Source of the DNA: Gari tellinella
Lineage: Eukaryota > Mollusca > Bivalvia > Cardiida > Psammobiidae
Direction of reading: 5' to 3'
DNA length: 64,000 nucleotides
NCBI GenBank assembly: GCA_922989275.2
Contig: OV277864.1
Coordinates: forward strand, 1,860,001 to 1,924,000
The position numbers were made by a program, and so were the translations under genes. The notes under the pieces are model-generated. The model saw only the letters and a list, made by a program, of their open reading frames with translations, made no database searches and was not told the origin of the DNA. The first letter of the stretch is position 1; every line of letters starts with the position of its first letter. Shown here piece after piece: positions 1-11,098 of the stretch.

Positions 1-199
1 TAAGCAAGGACATAAGGATGCTTCTACACTGTCTTAAGAATTCTGGATGCATGCAGACGATGGTGTGAAGCAAAGGTAACTTAATAAAGCAGGGTGGAAA
101 TCATGCTGAAAGCTCCGAAAGCAAGGTTAAGATTTACTTTCATTAATTTTGCACTGATGCCTATGGGGAAGAAGGTTTGATATGTAAAGTAGACTAAGA

Positions 200-318
200 C
201 AATAAAGAGAATAAGAGGAAGAGAGAGTGAGAGAGAGACAAATAGAGAGAGAGAGAGAGAGGGGGAGAGATAGAGAGAGATAGAGAGGGAAAGAGGAGAC
301 ATGTGCAGAGAGAGAATT
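200..318. repeat. GA-rich simple repeat
   Basis: Purine tract of GA, GAGG and TAGAGA units, imperfect microsatellite. Confidence 0.9.
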
Positions 319-599
319 ATGAGATCCTGCAAGATTAAATGGTGGAACTAGAAATCAAGTTGATTGACGAAATATTTGACGATGTTAACGATGATAACGA
401 TCATAACCAAACTTAAAAAGTTCTGTTTGCTATTGAATCGATATGAGCATGTACATTAGATCCCTTTTTGGGAAACTTGGTGATGATCATTTGAAGGATT
501 ATTGCTGTACACAATGCTCAAATTGACCAAGTAGGATAATGTGTATTCATCTTTTGAAAACAAGAGAAAGCGGACATGAAGAACAGGGCATGGGAAATA

Positions 600-683
600 A
601 CTCGTCACCTCAGTGCAATACAATCGTAACTCAATACGAATTTATATATTGAGTTACGTTCGTATTGGGCTGAGGCAACGAGT
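600..683. repeat. Foldback, about 35 bp arms
   Basis: The left arm ACTCG...CCTCAG...GTAACTCAATA is complemented with a few mismatches by TTGAGTTACG...CTGAGGCAACGAGT. Small solo hairpin; family unknown. Confidence 0.7.
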
Positions 684-1850
684 ACTATCCGATAACTGAA
701 ATTAGTTTTTCAAGGCAAGGTTGTTTTACACAACTTAGGTTAAAATCCCATGGAAGCAAATCTTATTTGCTAGTATGTAGTATTTAAATCATTACCAAAA
801 ACACGATTTTCAATCTAATGTGTTTCTTGTTTTGCCCGAAAGGGAGGCAATTACCTTACTCACATGAAAACTTTTTAAAAGAAACGATCAACTTGAGTGC
901 TTTTCACTTGGTAATGTTGTCAAATAACATGTAATTGGCAACAAAAGGCCTATGTTAATATGCAACTAACAATATACATGTACATATATATCATTAAACT
1001 GCTTTTTTACCCTAAATCAAGGGCAGACAATTCAAACAAAAGAAGACTTTTAGTTGCAAACATTATCCTATTCTATCAATTATGTATAAATCCAGAATTT
1101 CTAGTTAAGATTTATTAATTGAAGTGTCCTTTTCTGCCCCCAAAAATGTTCGACATAGTAACAATATGACAGAAATTAAAAAAGGGAGGTAATTATTTTT
1201 TTTAATTTCACTCAAAGACTGTGCTTTTATAAGCCAAGGGTTATATATTTGGTTTGTGAATATATAAGGCTTTCATGTTAAGAATATTTCATGATTAGAA
1301 CGTGTTTCTATTATGTATATATTCAACATTTATAAAGGGAAAACTGATTTGTTTTGTATTAAAATTGCATTTTGTACTTTAAAGGGGAGATAACTTGACT
1401 AAATGATGAGTTATGTCCAGTTTTTTTGCATTTTTACTTTCAGTTGGATAATGTCACATAAATGAATCACTTTGTGTTAGATATGTAAGTTTATAAAAAA
1501 AATTATATTAGTGCAACAACTACACATGAAATTACGTATTTCTCGATTTATGCAAGGGGAGGTAATCTTCAAAGTCAGATTTCTGACCAAAGCCCCAACG
1601 CTCAAAGTGCAGAAAATAGGATCTGAACCTACAGACCCTGCACTTTCAGAAAAACATAGTGACCAAAAGTCCCCCTATGGGGGGAGGGTTTACATTATTG
1701 GCCAGTAGCCTACTAGGACGTGCTGTCCATTTGCTTCATTAGAAACACAAACAGTTACGCTTAAACAATTCTTTAATTGATCCCTGTCTTCAGCTGCTTC
1801 TCGGAAGTTTCTTTGGCTCTTTTTTTTCCCATACATCGCGAAAATGTGAG

Positions 1851-2100
1851 CAGGGCTGCCATAAGTTGACATGAAAAATCCTAAGATTTCAAAATTTGTA
1901 TTTTTCAAGTGCGATTTTACGAATCGTACCTTTACCCAATCGTCTAGTTTTGTTGACAGGTGGCTGCTTAAACCAGGCTGCATGTAAAAGCAGAATGCGC
2001 CTTAAGGCGCATTCTGCTTTACGTCCAGCCTACTTTAAGCTACCATGTACAAGAAAAAAATCCGAAGATTTAGGAAAAATCCGGAGAAATGGCAGCCCTG
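1851..2100. mobile_element. Family F MITE (hAT-like), 6-bp TSD
   Basis: Runs CAGGGCTGCC...GGCAGCCCTG, flanked by TGTGAG on both sides. Its centre is the AAAGCAGAATGCGCC hairpin core also found in family A, so it is one of the key hybrids. Confidence 0.85.
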
Positions 2101-2186
2101 TGTGAGGGAACCAGAGCTGACAGGGCATGTAATTTGTATCAGCGTTAGTTCACGGAATTATACACTCTTGTATAATTCCGTGGTTA

Positions 2187-2594
2187 GTTGAACCACAGAA
2201 TTATACACTGACGGAATCGAAACCTCGCGCTATATCGTAAAGTCTCGTGCGGCGGATACTAGACGGATACGGATACGATACGAGACTCGCGAGACTTGAT
2301 AAGAGACTGTCTATCGGTAGTCAATATGATAAATGTGTGTTTTCGAAGCATTGTTCACGGGTTTTTATTCCCGTGAATTGATAGGAATGTCCACCAAGTC
2401 GTTTAAATCCTATAAAATGTCAATAAAAACACTCGAGTCGTAAATTTCACGCCAGAAATGGCGTACAGCGAGGCAAAAAAGATGTTGTCACGTGACACAT
2501 AATCTCGCAAAATTCAACCGCCGCGAGAGCTCAGATACTCTCCTATTCAACTTCGCTTAGTTGCTATTCCGTTTTGTATAATTCCGTGGTTGAA
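2187..2594. mobile_element. TIR element, ends GTT(G/C)AACCAC
   Basis: The left end GTTGAACCACAGAATTATAC matches, inverted, the right end GTATAATTCCGTGGTTGAAC. A further TATAATTCCGTGG copy precedes it at 2171-2183. No coding capacity; the inside is CpG-rich compared with its surroundings. Confidence 0.6.
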
Positions 2595-2612
2595 CAAACA
2601 CCTTTTGGTTAA

Positions 2613-2807
2613 CTCATTCTTCCTTTTTTACCATTTTTGTGAAAAATTATGTTGCATATTGCAATATGACAAACACTGAAACAGTGCAGATCCTGGTCCC
2701 CTCTGATCTAAGTACTCACCGTTTGTATAGGATTTACAATACTAAGTGTACTATTCACAGGTACATTGGTTGGGGAGGACGTGTTTAAACGTGACTAGGG
2801 TTCAAAG
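2613..2807. mobile_element. Degenerate family C MITE
   Basis: Preceded by TTAA; has the CTCATTCTTCC end, a decayed ACAGTGCAGATCC hairpin and the right side GACTAGGGTTCAAAG. Confidence 0.6.
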
Positions 2808-2951
2808 CAATGTTGGCTTTTGGCGAACATTTGATCAACCAATACACTCAGAGCAGGTGGTGCCATAAACTGTGGACAGTCAATATCTCAGTAGACTATA
2901 TTTAAATTGGACGTCCTAATTAAGCTGCGAATATGTCCAGTCCCTCTTGTG

Positions 2952-3208
2952 CAGGGCTGCCATTTCTCCGAATTTTTCCTAAGTATTCGGATTTTCATCC
3001 TAGCATATCGTAGCTTAAAACAGGCTGAAAGTAAAGCAGAATGCGCCTTAAGGCGTATTCTGCTTTACTTTAAACCTATTTTAAGCAGTCGCGTGTCTTC
3101 AAAACAAGAAACAGACTATGAGATAAAGATACGATTAAGTAAAATTGCGTCAGAAAATTTAAAAAAATTAAATCTTAGGATTTTTAAGATCAACTTATGG
3201 AAACCCTG
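2952..3208. mobile_element. Family F MITE, 6-bp TSD
   Basis: CAGGGCTGCCAT at the left and ATGGAAACCCTG at the right, flanked by a perfect CTTGTG duplication. Contains the AAAGCAGAATGCGCC hairpin core. Diverged relative of 1851-2100. Confidence 0.85.
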
Positions 3209-3418
3209 CTTGTGTATTCTGTCAACTACTTTACTTTTTTCTCTCATTTTCTTTTTCTGACTAATCCAAACCCGTTGACGGACCTTGCGTATGCCATAAT
3301 GGTCAATAGTGACTGCGCCAGCGCATGGTGTAGGTGAAACTAACAAACTGTAACAGCAGGGGTTTTATTATGGGTTACATGTGGGTCACTTTTATAGTAT
3401 CTGGAAAGTGCCTTTATA

Positions 3419-3661
3419 ACCTTTTCCTCCCTGAAACTTTAAATGGACAATTCCAGTTTCCATTTTAGTCAAGTCCATTTCTGACTTTTAACGGTTATTT
3501 TTGTCACTGTTTGGCATTTTGACAAACAGTGAAGACCCAGTTAGATGGCTCCTTTCGAAGCCCTCTGATCTGGGCCTTCACTGTTTGCACAGGACAATTA
3601 TACTATTCACATGTACATTGTTTGAAAAGAACGCCTATTTGCGAGGCTAGGGTTCAAAGGG
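3419..3661. mobile_element. Family C MITE
   Basis: Ends CCTTTTCCTCCC and GGGTTCAAAGG beside TTAA. The centre is AAACAGTGAAGACCC with the inverted GGGCCTTCACTGTTTG, apex TCCTTTCGAAGC. Confidence 0.8.
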
Positions 3662-3674
3662 TTAAATCACTAAT

Positions 3675-3688
3675 CCCCCCCCCCCCCC
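3675..3688. repeat. Poly(C) tract
   Basis: Fourteen C in a row, just outside a family C MITE. Confidence 0.95.
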
Positions 3689-3869
3689 TAAAGTTTAGAT
3701 TGGGCCACTACAGTTTCTAATTAAGTCCATTTTTGAGGCTAAGTTAAAATTGATGTTTCCAATAATTATATTGAATTTGAGCAGATTCTATAGAGCTGTA
3801 CAAAACACATATGTTATTGCTTCGAGATGCAAATGTATTTAATTAAATAATTATATATTTCTATTTTGA

Positions 3870-3985
3870 AGAATGACAGGTTTGACTCCTTAAGGACTTC
3901 TCTGATCCGTATCTTCATTGTTTGCATAGGACTTGTGTCTTTTTCACAGGTACACTGTACATAAAGGTATTAAAGAATCTCCTGA
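3870..3985. mobile_element. Family C fragment
   Basis: TGACTCCTTAAGGACTTCTC, then CTTCATTGTTTGCATAGGAC and ACAGGTACACTG, the right half of a C element. Confidence 0.6.
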
Positions 3986-4378
3986 CGACCTTTCGGTCAC
4001 GGTGCCTTGTCAGACAATTTCCTTGCATAAAGCATGCGTCTTGTGCACATTGAACTATTGAAGCATCTCATGTGAGACCGACCTTTATAATATTTGATAG
4101 TTTGGTTAGAAATAACCATTGAAAAGCCTCAAGAGCATGACTTTATCTGGGCCCACCAGGTAAACTGAGATTAGAATACCCGCTCGCAGCATTAACTGCA
4201 TACTTTTTATCGCCTATCGAGAACAAATGGGCGGGGGAGGGTAGTCCATCAATGGAATGAGGTGTATACGTCGCTAGTCGCTCTTGGTTCTAGATGAATT
4301 TAAGAACTTATTCTGATTTACTCAATTAACTACTGTGAATTGTTGAAACAAGCAGTGCTATTTACCAAGTCGGCAAAA

Positions 4379-4469
4379 ATGGCATTTGGGTTATATTCGT
4401 TAATTGAAGCAGTTATTCTGTGTTTAAATGCCGTTTGTGTTTTACACGAAGAGCGGTTTTTGTCTAAAA
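4379..4469 (+). CDS. IER3IP1: IER3IP1-like coding exon 1
   Basis: Codes residues 1-30 plus the first base of codon 31, covering the first hydrophobic segment and the conserved HEERFL block. It ends CTAAAA before donor GTATGT (4470-4475). Intron 1 runs 4470-6913. Confidence 0.95.
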
Positions 4470-7400
4470 GTATGTTTTGGTTGAAGAAAATTACCATTAC
4501 TCAATTCAACCCTGAAACTAAATCAAGTAGAGTCCATTCTTATTGCATTTTTAGGTTGATTTTTTAACAATTCATTTTTAATTGGAACATGAAATGGATA
4601 GACTGCACTGCAGATCCTGATCAGAGCATAGGCATTCGGCCCGTTGGCTATGACACTACCCCTAGCTGCTATAACCCCCCTCCACCACCACCAAACGTGG
4701 ATAAAATACCCTAAAATGTATCCATACATTCAATAATCATCATAAAAGAACATTTCCTGAAGTTTCGTGAAATTTAAAAAAAAAATTTTTTTTTGCTAAT
4801 TTATAAGTAAAATAGTAAAGGCTGCCATGAAAAAGCGCCTTGCAGAAGCAACCCTCAAGTTCCCAACACTGTCATATTGTCAAATCTTGGACGATCTGGA
4901 CAGATGATGGCTCATTGTTTACAGCAAACAGTTTTCTTTGACGATAATTGGTAAAAAATTCAAAGCAATCAGCGAACACGCGCATGGGGACTCGAAGGGT
5001 GGGGAGACCCCTTATTTGGAAACCATATGTCACGCAAATTTTCCCAAACAAACAACTGGTTGTCAAACTATTATCATTCTAGCAAACCCGAGAACCAGCA
5101 GGAAATGACGCAAAAGTCAAGCGCCTCAATTGGTCGTAAATGCACTTGTTAATCGCTGAATCAGTGAATGACTGACGAGCAAGTCCAAAAATTAAGGTGA
5201 CAGAAGTATTCCGATATAAGGTGCCTATCAAACTTTTTTATTCACTTGTGCTCGTGTCTTGCTTGGGCTGTGAGCTAACTTTCTTTGAACAGAACTGTTA
5301 AATGTAAATAATAAGCCATCATTTGTCAAAATGACAAAATTGGGAAGTTGATGGCCCTGAATACAAATCCACCTTTTCATTGTATACATACATGATACGA
5401 AATTTTTTTTTTGAAACTTCTTGAAACATTTGTTAAGGATGTTTGTTGAACATATGGATGTATTTTGACTCATTTTGAAAGATTTATGGGGGGTAGCAGC
5501 GAGGGGGGGGGGGGGGGGGGGGGGTTCATAGCTTACGCGCCGAAAACCTGTGGATCAGAGGGCTCTGAAAGGAGTCTACACTGTTTGCATATGACAAGTG
5601 TACTCTTCACAATGACATAGGTACACTGTTAATGACTAGTATACTTGCAGTGAAGTTGCCACTAGGGCTCAATGGGTTTATCTTGGCATATTTTAAACTT
5701 TCAGTTGCATCAATTATAAATAAGTGATATATCATATATCAACATCAACTGTATACTCCCGAACAATCAAAACTGATTATGATTGGGAGGCGCACAGTGC
5801 CACTTAACTGGGAAGCATGTTTACTTAACTTAATTTCCATTGTAAAACAGTGTTGGCAGATAAACTGTTAATCCACTGAACCATATGGACAAGTTAACGC
5901 ATTCTTTACATCTAGTTTATCAGTGAAGAGTACACTTGTCTTATGCAAAACAGTGAAGACCCCGATTAGATCAGGATCTTCACTGTTTGTCTTTTTGCAA
6001 TATATTTGTAGAAAAATCTTAATAATAAAATTTTAAAATACAGACTGCACCGTGCCACTTAACTGGGAATTAGAATTGTGCATTTAACTCATTATCCTCT
6101 GAAACTTCCAATGGACAATTCCTATTTGCAATAAAGCCTTGTCCATTTTCCACTATTTAGGATTTTTTTTATAATATATTACTAAATGACAAAAAGTGAA
6201 GGCCCTGATCAGAGGGCTCCTGCAGGAGCCCTCTGACCAGGGACTTCATTGTTTGCATAGGACAAGTGTACTCTTCACAGGTACACCTTTGGTAAAGGAT
6301 ATATGTGCATCACTTGGGCTCAATGAGTTAAAGTTTCAGGTGTCAAATGGATTTATATGAAGGTTTATAACCATCCAGCAATATTTACAGGTGTTTTACA
6401 CTCTTGTAGTGAACAGACAACTATGCTTATATACAATCTGCTTTAATTATTTGATTATCTCCTTTACATTATTAAGCTAATGTGAGTGACAAACAGTTCA
6501 GATCTTGATTTAGTCCTAAAATTTAGGAAGCATGATGAACCTGGTTGAGCTGAAAATGAAAAATGTTAAAAATCAACATGATGAACATGAATTTTGGAAA
6601 AGCAGAACTTGAAAGGACTATTTTGATTTGAGGCAGAGTTACTCCATGCCTGATCAGGATCTAAACTGCTTGCAAAATTCAAGCACTCAAGGATTAAACT
6701 GATAATTTGTGAACAAGTGGAATTTGAGAGTTAAATCTTTACCCTATAGCCTGTCTCTGGTTTTGAAAATAGGCATAATATTACTGGATTAAATTGGAAC
6801 TATTTTCTACAGTGGAGGAATAAATTGAATGCTCTAAAGGGCGCTTTAATATTTTGTCTACCTTCAAACCAGTGACATAACAATTTATTTGATGATTGTC
6901 CTATCTCTTTCAGTTGGATGGGGTACAGACCAAAGAGGTTTTGGAGAACAGCCTGGGATGAAGACTCAGATAATGAACTTAATTAGATCAATAAGAACAG
7001 TTATGAGAAGTAAGGAAAATGAGTTTACTTTGTCAAACTTTTGTTATGTGACTATTCGATGAAACAAAGATGTACGTAGCTTCTTCATGCAGGTCAAAGG
7101 TAATGAAGAATGCTCAATCAAGAGGACAAGTGTACTTTTCATATCGGTACACTGTTTGTTAACCCTTTGAACCCTAGTCACTCATATAGGCGTCCTTTTC
7201 AAACAGTGTAGATGTGAATAATACACTTGTCCTATGCAAACAGTGAAGACCCAGATCAGAGGGCTCCGAAAGGAGCCCTCTGATCAGGGTCTTCACTGTT
7301 TGTCATAATGCCAAACATTGACAGAAACAACCCTTAAAAGTCAGAAATGGACTATACTAAAATGGAAACTTGGAATTGTCCATTTAAAGTTTTAGGGAGG

Positions 7401-8382
7401 AAAGAGTTAAGGATGAGAATACATCGTCACTAGAGCTCAGAGTGTTAAAGATCAGTATGATCATCACAGTTTACATTCTATTGAAACACTGAGTAGCCTA
7501 TCCAATTTTTTCACAAATACTAGTCAAGTCATACTTAGCTGCATAAGGGTTATTCATAAAATATCATAACAATTGGAACTCCCATAACCCTTTACCCCGA
7601 TGCCTGTATCTAGTTTTGAAAATAATTGACCACTTAATGCAGGTTGAAAGTAAAGCAGAATGCTAGAATATAGAAACTACTTTAGTTTAATATAAAATGT
7701 ATAAATCATTTTCGTCAGGGGAGGAATAAATTCAAGGTGTAAAAAAGGCATATTTACAGGGTAATGGGCCAAACCTTCTACTGCTGAATATTCAAGTATA
7801 AAACTCCACCGACTCATGAACAGCTGTCATCTGAACTATTACAGTGTCAGATAAAACAAAACAAAACTTTTCATCAGGAAAGAAAGACTCGGGTCAAGAC
7901 ATATATTAGATAATAGTGTAGACCCTGAACAGACAGTTCCTTCAGGATTTGTCTGATCTTGATCTGTACCATTTAAGAAATGTCAATACTCATGTATGCT
8001 AATAGCAGAAGGTTTAAGTATTCAAATTTAACTCTTTCAACTCTAAGTAACTCTTGTGGGTTATTATGTTCTCTTGTGGATCTTTTTTGTTAACAAAATT
8101 TGAACCAGTCTATCATTACTTGGGATTCTGGGTAATTAAATAAATACTGGTATACTGGTATGCATTAGCAAACAGTACAGACCCTGATCAGAGTATGCAC
8201 TGTTTGCAAATGTAATGAGTGTATTTAAAATAGTGTGTCCATGGTGTTGAAAGAGTAAAAATGTAACTTTAGAGCTCTCTAATCAAATACAGCTGATATC
8301 TACCTTTTGTTTCTCTATATTTTCAGTTCCCTTGATAGGCATCAACATTATAGTCATTGGTTTTATGTTGGTTCTTGGATGA
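4379..8382 (+). CDS. IER3IP1: IER3IP1/Yos1-like ER-Golgi membrane protein (3 coding exons)
   Basis: Joining 4379-4469, 6914-7009 and 8327-8382 gives an 80-residue protein (human IER3IP1 is about 82). Recognition rests on three blocks: an N-terminal hydrophobic segment beginning MAFGLYSL and followed by VLHEERFL; the central GWGTDQ...GFGEQPG with MNLIRSIRTVMR; and a C-terminal hydrophobic segment after RIPLI. Predicted membrane spans are about residues 3-22 and 63-79. Known of the family: IER3IP1 is the animal counterpart of yeast Yos1, which works with the Yip1-Yif1 complex in ER-to-Golgi vesicle transport. Donors GTATGT and GTAAGG and acceptors TTTCAG are canonical, and phases (1 and 1) match. 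The start is the MAF methionine (context aaaaATGG). An in-frame ATG at 4340 would add 13 residues that I do not recognise in the family. Both introns are full of MITEs. Confidence 0.95.
5503..5524. repeat. Poly(G) tract in IER3IP1 intron 1
   Basis: Twenty-two G in a row. Likely length-variable and G-quadruplex prone. Confidence 0.95.
5550..6050. mobile_element. Two family C fragments with a shared flanking motif
   Basis: 5550-5690 has AGGAGTCTACACTGTTTGC and GCCACTAGGGCTCAATGGG. 5898-6000 has AACAGTGAAGACCCC with the inverted GGATCTTCACTGTTTG. GTGCCACTTAACTGGGAA occurs at about 5798 and 6053, outside the C sequences, and marks an older repeat into which they went. Confidence 0.55.
6088..6327. 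mobile_element. Family C MITE, intact
   Basis: TTAA on both sides. Ends CTCATTATCCTCTG and GGGCTCAATGAG; hairpin GGGCTCCTGCAGGAGCCC at the apex. The inverted counterpart of 41776-42018. Confidence 0.85.
6731..6860. mobile_element. Family A deletion derivative
   Basis: TTTACCCTATAGCCTGT then, after loss of the hairpin core, GGAACTATTTTCTACAGTGG and AGGAATAAATTGAA. Lies 55 bases before IER3IP1 exon 2. Confidence 0.65.
6914..7009 (+). CDS. IER3IP1: IER3IP1-like coding exon 2
   Basis: Begins after the acceptor CTCTTTCAG. It completes codon 31 (Ile) and codes GWGTDQRGFGEQPG and MNLIRSIRTVMR, the most conserved part of the family. The donor GTAAGG starts at 7010 and intron 2 runs 7010-8326. Confidence 0.96.
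7163..7406. mobile_element. Family C MITE, intact
   Basis: TTAA on both sides; ends CCCTTTGAACCCTAGT and TTAGGGAGGAAAGAG. The hairpin AACAGTGAAGACCCAGATCA...TGATCAGGGTCTTCACTGTT is near perfect. In IER3IP1 intron 2. Confidence 0.85.
7585..7770. mobile_element. Family A MITE, reverse, half core lost
   Basis: Ends CCCTTTACCCCGAT and ACAGGGTAATGGG. Only one arm of the AAAGCAGAATG core remains. Confidence 0.7.
8032..8256. mobile_element. Family D MITE
   Basis: TTAA then CTCTTTCAACTCTAAG at the left and GTGTTGAAAGAG at the right. ACAGTACAGACCCTGATCAG hairpin reduced. Lies 71 bases before IER3IP1 exon 3. Confidence 0.75.
8327..8382 (+). CDS. IER3IP1: IER3IP1-like coding exon 3 with stop
   Basis: Follows the acceptor ATTTTCAG. 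Codes IPLIGINIIVIGFMLVLG, the second membrane segment, and stops at TGA 8380-8382. The 3' UTR should follow; its end is uncertain because MITEs begin about 300 bases downstream. Confidence 0.94.
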
Positions 8383-8688
8383 TACAAACTGCTACAGCAA
8401 CTCTCATCTTATCATCATCACAGAACTAGAAGACATGCAGATATCGACCCGTGTTTCACCAGCCATGGCTTAATGCAGGCCTCCAGATAATTATGAGAGA
8501 GTAAACAACACACATTTGACAAGTTTGCCTTATTTCAATCCAAATCATCTGTTGTGACTACTCTTTAGAGACAATTCTAATGAAACGTAACAACATATGG
8601 TTAAGGTGAGGTATCAGGAGTTTAGTGATTTAAGAAATAAGGACTTTATAGATTGAAATACTCATTATCTGGATCTTTGTTATAGATA

Positions 8689-9145
8689 CAGTAAAACCTC
8701 TCTATTGCGACCACTAATACAAGGGTAATTGGTTGTATTTATAATAGACAGATGACAGCTTAACCCTTTCCCTAATAGAAGCGCCTTGTAGCGAATATGA
8801 TTTATTCCTCCGCTGAAGAAAATAGTTCCAATTTAATCAGTCATGAATATATATTATAGGGAATATTTTCTATATTCTAGCACATGATAGCTTAAAATAG
8901 ACAGAAAGTTAAGCAGAATGCGCTTTAAGGCACATTCTGCATTACTTTCAGCCTGCTTTAAGTGGTTACCTATCTTCAGTACTAGAAATAGGCTATCAGG
9001 TAAAGGGTTAAAGCAAGGTGACAGTGAAACAGAAAGCTCCTAAAGGAGCTTTCTGTTTCACTGTCACCTTGCTTTCAGCGGTCACCTATCGTAAACACCC
9101 TAATAATTAACATAATTTAGTGGTCGTAATAGTGAGGTTTTACTG
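8689..9145. mobile_element. Family B mariner-like MITE, interrupted
   Basis: CAGTAAAACCTCTCTATTGC...GAGGTTTTACTG with TA on both sides. The AGAAAGCTCCTAAAGGAGCT hairpin is split from its left portion by a family A insertion at a TTAA (8764-9007). Confidence 0.9.
8764..9007. mobile_element. Family A MITE nested in family B
   Basis: CCCTTTCCCTAATAG...GGTAAAGGG with TTAA at 8760-8763 and 9008-9011. Removing it restores the B sequence GACAGCTTAAAGCAAGG, which shows that one TTAA was duplicated on insertion. piggyBac-type behaviour. Confidence 0.9.
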
Positions 9146-9529
9146 TACTCATAATCTGGATCTTTGCGAAAGATTTATGATATTTGACATACATGTAATT
9201 CTGTTCTCTTGTCCTCATGGCATTATTCTGCATAGGAACATGGCCACAGCACTACGAATAGCTATCGGTAGATAAGAATGAACTGAAAATGATAAAGGGT
9301 GGAAAGATAAGTCATGGCGCATGTGCCTATTTTTTGAATGGTTCTTTTAATAACACAGATATTCATCTTTCAGAGTGTAGCAATTGTCCCTGCAAAAGGA
9401 GACCTTTAAAGTGGGCCAATTTTGATAGTGAATGAGTTTTAGATACAATTACTGTTTTTGTTTAGTGTTTGTGTGTGAGAGAGACAGAGACAGAGTGTTA
9501 ATATACTGTATAGTTTAAACTGCGTTTGT

Positions 9530-9735
9530 GGTCGCCTATTGTAAGCACTCACTTGCCTTGAACAGCAAATATTTGAAAATACTAATTTCACATTTTAAGT
9601 ACAGTAAAATTATGGCCAAAAAATCACTCGAAATAGATATCTCTAAAGCATGAGGCAGTTTGATGCAGGACAAAAATAATGCGGAAAGCATTCTCTCTGC
9701 ATTACCTTTGCCATGCATTAAGCAATCACCCATCT
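9530..9735. mobile_element. Degenerate family B-like repeat
   Basis: GTGGTCGCCTATTGTAAGCA and GGAAAGCATTCTCTCTGCATT hairpin remains. Ends unclear. Confidence 0.45.
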
Positions 9736-9766
9736 TTAAAGAGCTTCATTATATCTTAAAGATGTA

Positions 9767-9983
9767 CATTGAAACCTCTCTATTACGACCACTTAAACGA
9801 AGACAAATTGATTGTATGAAAGACAGACAACAGCTTACAGCAAAGTGACAGTAAAACAGAAAGCTCCTAAAGGAGCTTTCTGCTTTACTGTAACCTTGCT
9901 TTAAGCAGTCACCTGTCTTAAACACCTAATAATTAATTAATAATTGATACAATTTATTGGTTGTAATTAGAGAAGTTTTACTG
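9767..9983. mobile_element. Family B MITE
   Basis: CATTGAAACCTCTCTATTAC...AGAAGTTTTACTG between TA dinucleotides; hairpin apex AGCTCCTAAAGGAGCT. Confidence 0.85.
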
Positions 9984-10213
9984 TATAACTTTAAAGATTT
10001 TCTACTGAAAGTACACCTGTTTTATGAATCTGCTGTTATTACTCTTTACAATGCTGGAATTGGATAAATCCATCGCAAACGGTGTAGACCCTGAAATCTG
10101 AAATGGGTCTGCACTGTTCGTCATACTTTAAAATATTCTGGGCACACACTCATTGAATGTCAGTATAAACTAGTCATTTATCAGAAAAAGGATGAGTGTA
10201 TATGAATATTTAA

Positions 10214-10376
10214 CCCATTATCCAAAAAATCCGCTTTTTAGCTCACCTGAGCCAGCTTAAAGCATGCTGAAAGTAAAGCAGAATATGTCTTAAGGCATAT
10301 TCCGCTTTACTTTCCACCTACTTCAAGTGGTCTCCCATCATAAATACTAGAAATAGTCTATGGGATAATGGATAAA
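10214..10376. mobile_element. Family A MITE, rearranged
   Basis: Begins CCCATTATCC after TTAA and ends GGGATAATGG. Its left half is replaced by TTTTTAGCTCACCTGAG, the tip of a Helentron-like repeat; the hairpin core is kept. Confidence 0.7.
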
Positions 10377-10500
10377 GTGGTCTCTTGTAATGTATTCTGT
10401 AAATTGACTGATTACGACAGGTTTTAATCTTATTTATTGTACATTGTAATTACACTGAGTACTAAGTATTTGCAATTTTATAAATTTTTGCCTATTAGAA

Positions 10501-10548
10501 AATAAACTCTGTTTGTAATGAATGTATCTATATACACATTGAAATAAA
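10501..10548 (+). promoter_or_regulatory. Possible poly(A) signals
   Basis: AATAAA occurs at 10501 and 10543, about 2.1 kb after the IER3IP1-like stop. Family A and B MITEs lie between, so use of these hexamers for this gene is only a guess; an earlier cleavage site is equally possible. Confidence 0.25.
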
Positions 10549-10597
10549 CAAAAAGCAATTTTTCCTTTTCTTTTTCATCTACATATACACATATTTA

Positions 10598-10811
10598 ACT
10601 CTTTCAACACCATGTACATGTACCCATTTAAAATATATTTATTAAATTTGAAAACAATGTACACCTCCTATCAGGGTCTACACTGTTTGCTAATTTGGAC
10701 CAGTATTTATAACACTACCCATACTTCCAAGTAGACTGGTCCATGTTTTGGTAACTAAAAACTATCCACAAGGGAACTTATAACCCACAATAGTTACTAA
10801 GAAAGAGTCCC
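10598..10811. mobile_element. Family D MITE, core half lost
   Basis: TTAA then CTCTTTCAACACCATG at the left; TAACCCACAATAGTTACTAAG at the right; only one arm GGGTCTACACTGTTTGC remains. Confidence 0.65.
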
Positions 10812-11098
10812 CGTAGAACCCTTCTCTTGCTAGCACATGTAGTATAAATTGATGCTGTATGAAAACAGTGTAGATTCAATGAGGACAGGCATCAGACAGA
10901 CAGTGTTTTCTTGTAAGATGGACCTTTAAATCCAGATAGTCACACATTTGTTTGGCTTGATCTGGGTTAAAACCGTTTGTAAACGGTATTAACAGTTTCC
11001 AATATTCACCACCAGGATGCAGAGTAACTGTTTACCCTATAGACTACTGCTTTTAGTTTGGAGACAGGTTATCATTTTGAAACGTAAATGGTATGTTG

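Larger units (their letters stand above)
1..1850. other. AT-rich intergenic DNA, no gene seen
   Basis: Apart from the GA tract and the foldback listed separately, I see only AT-rich sequence with scattered short motifs such as AGGGAGGTAATT and GGGGAGATAACTT. No splice-bounded coding stretch is evident. Short open frames here have no recognisable protein content. Confidence 0.6.

Noticed and set aside
81..332. Open frame rich in L and S on the minus strand
   Set aside because: It is the GA microsatellite read in reverse.
4340..4378. In-frame upstream ATG of the IER3IP1-like gene
   Set aside because: It would add 13 residues before the MAF start; I recognise no counterpart in the family, and the MAF start gives the usual length.
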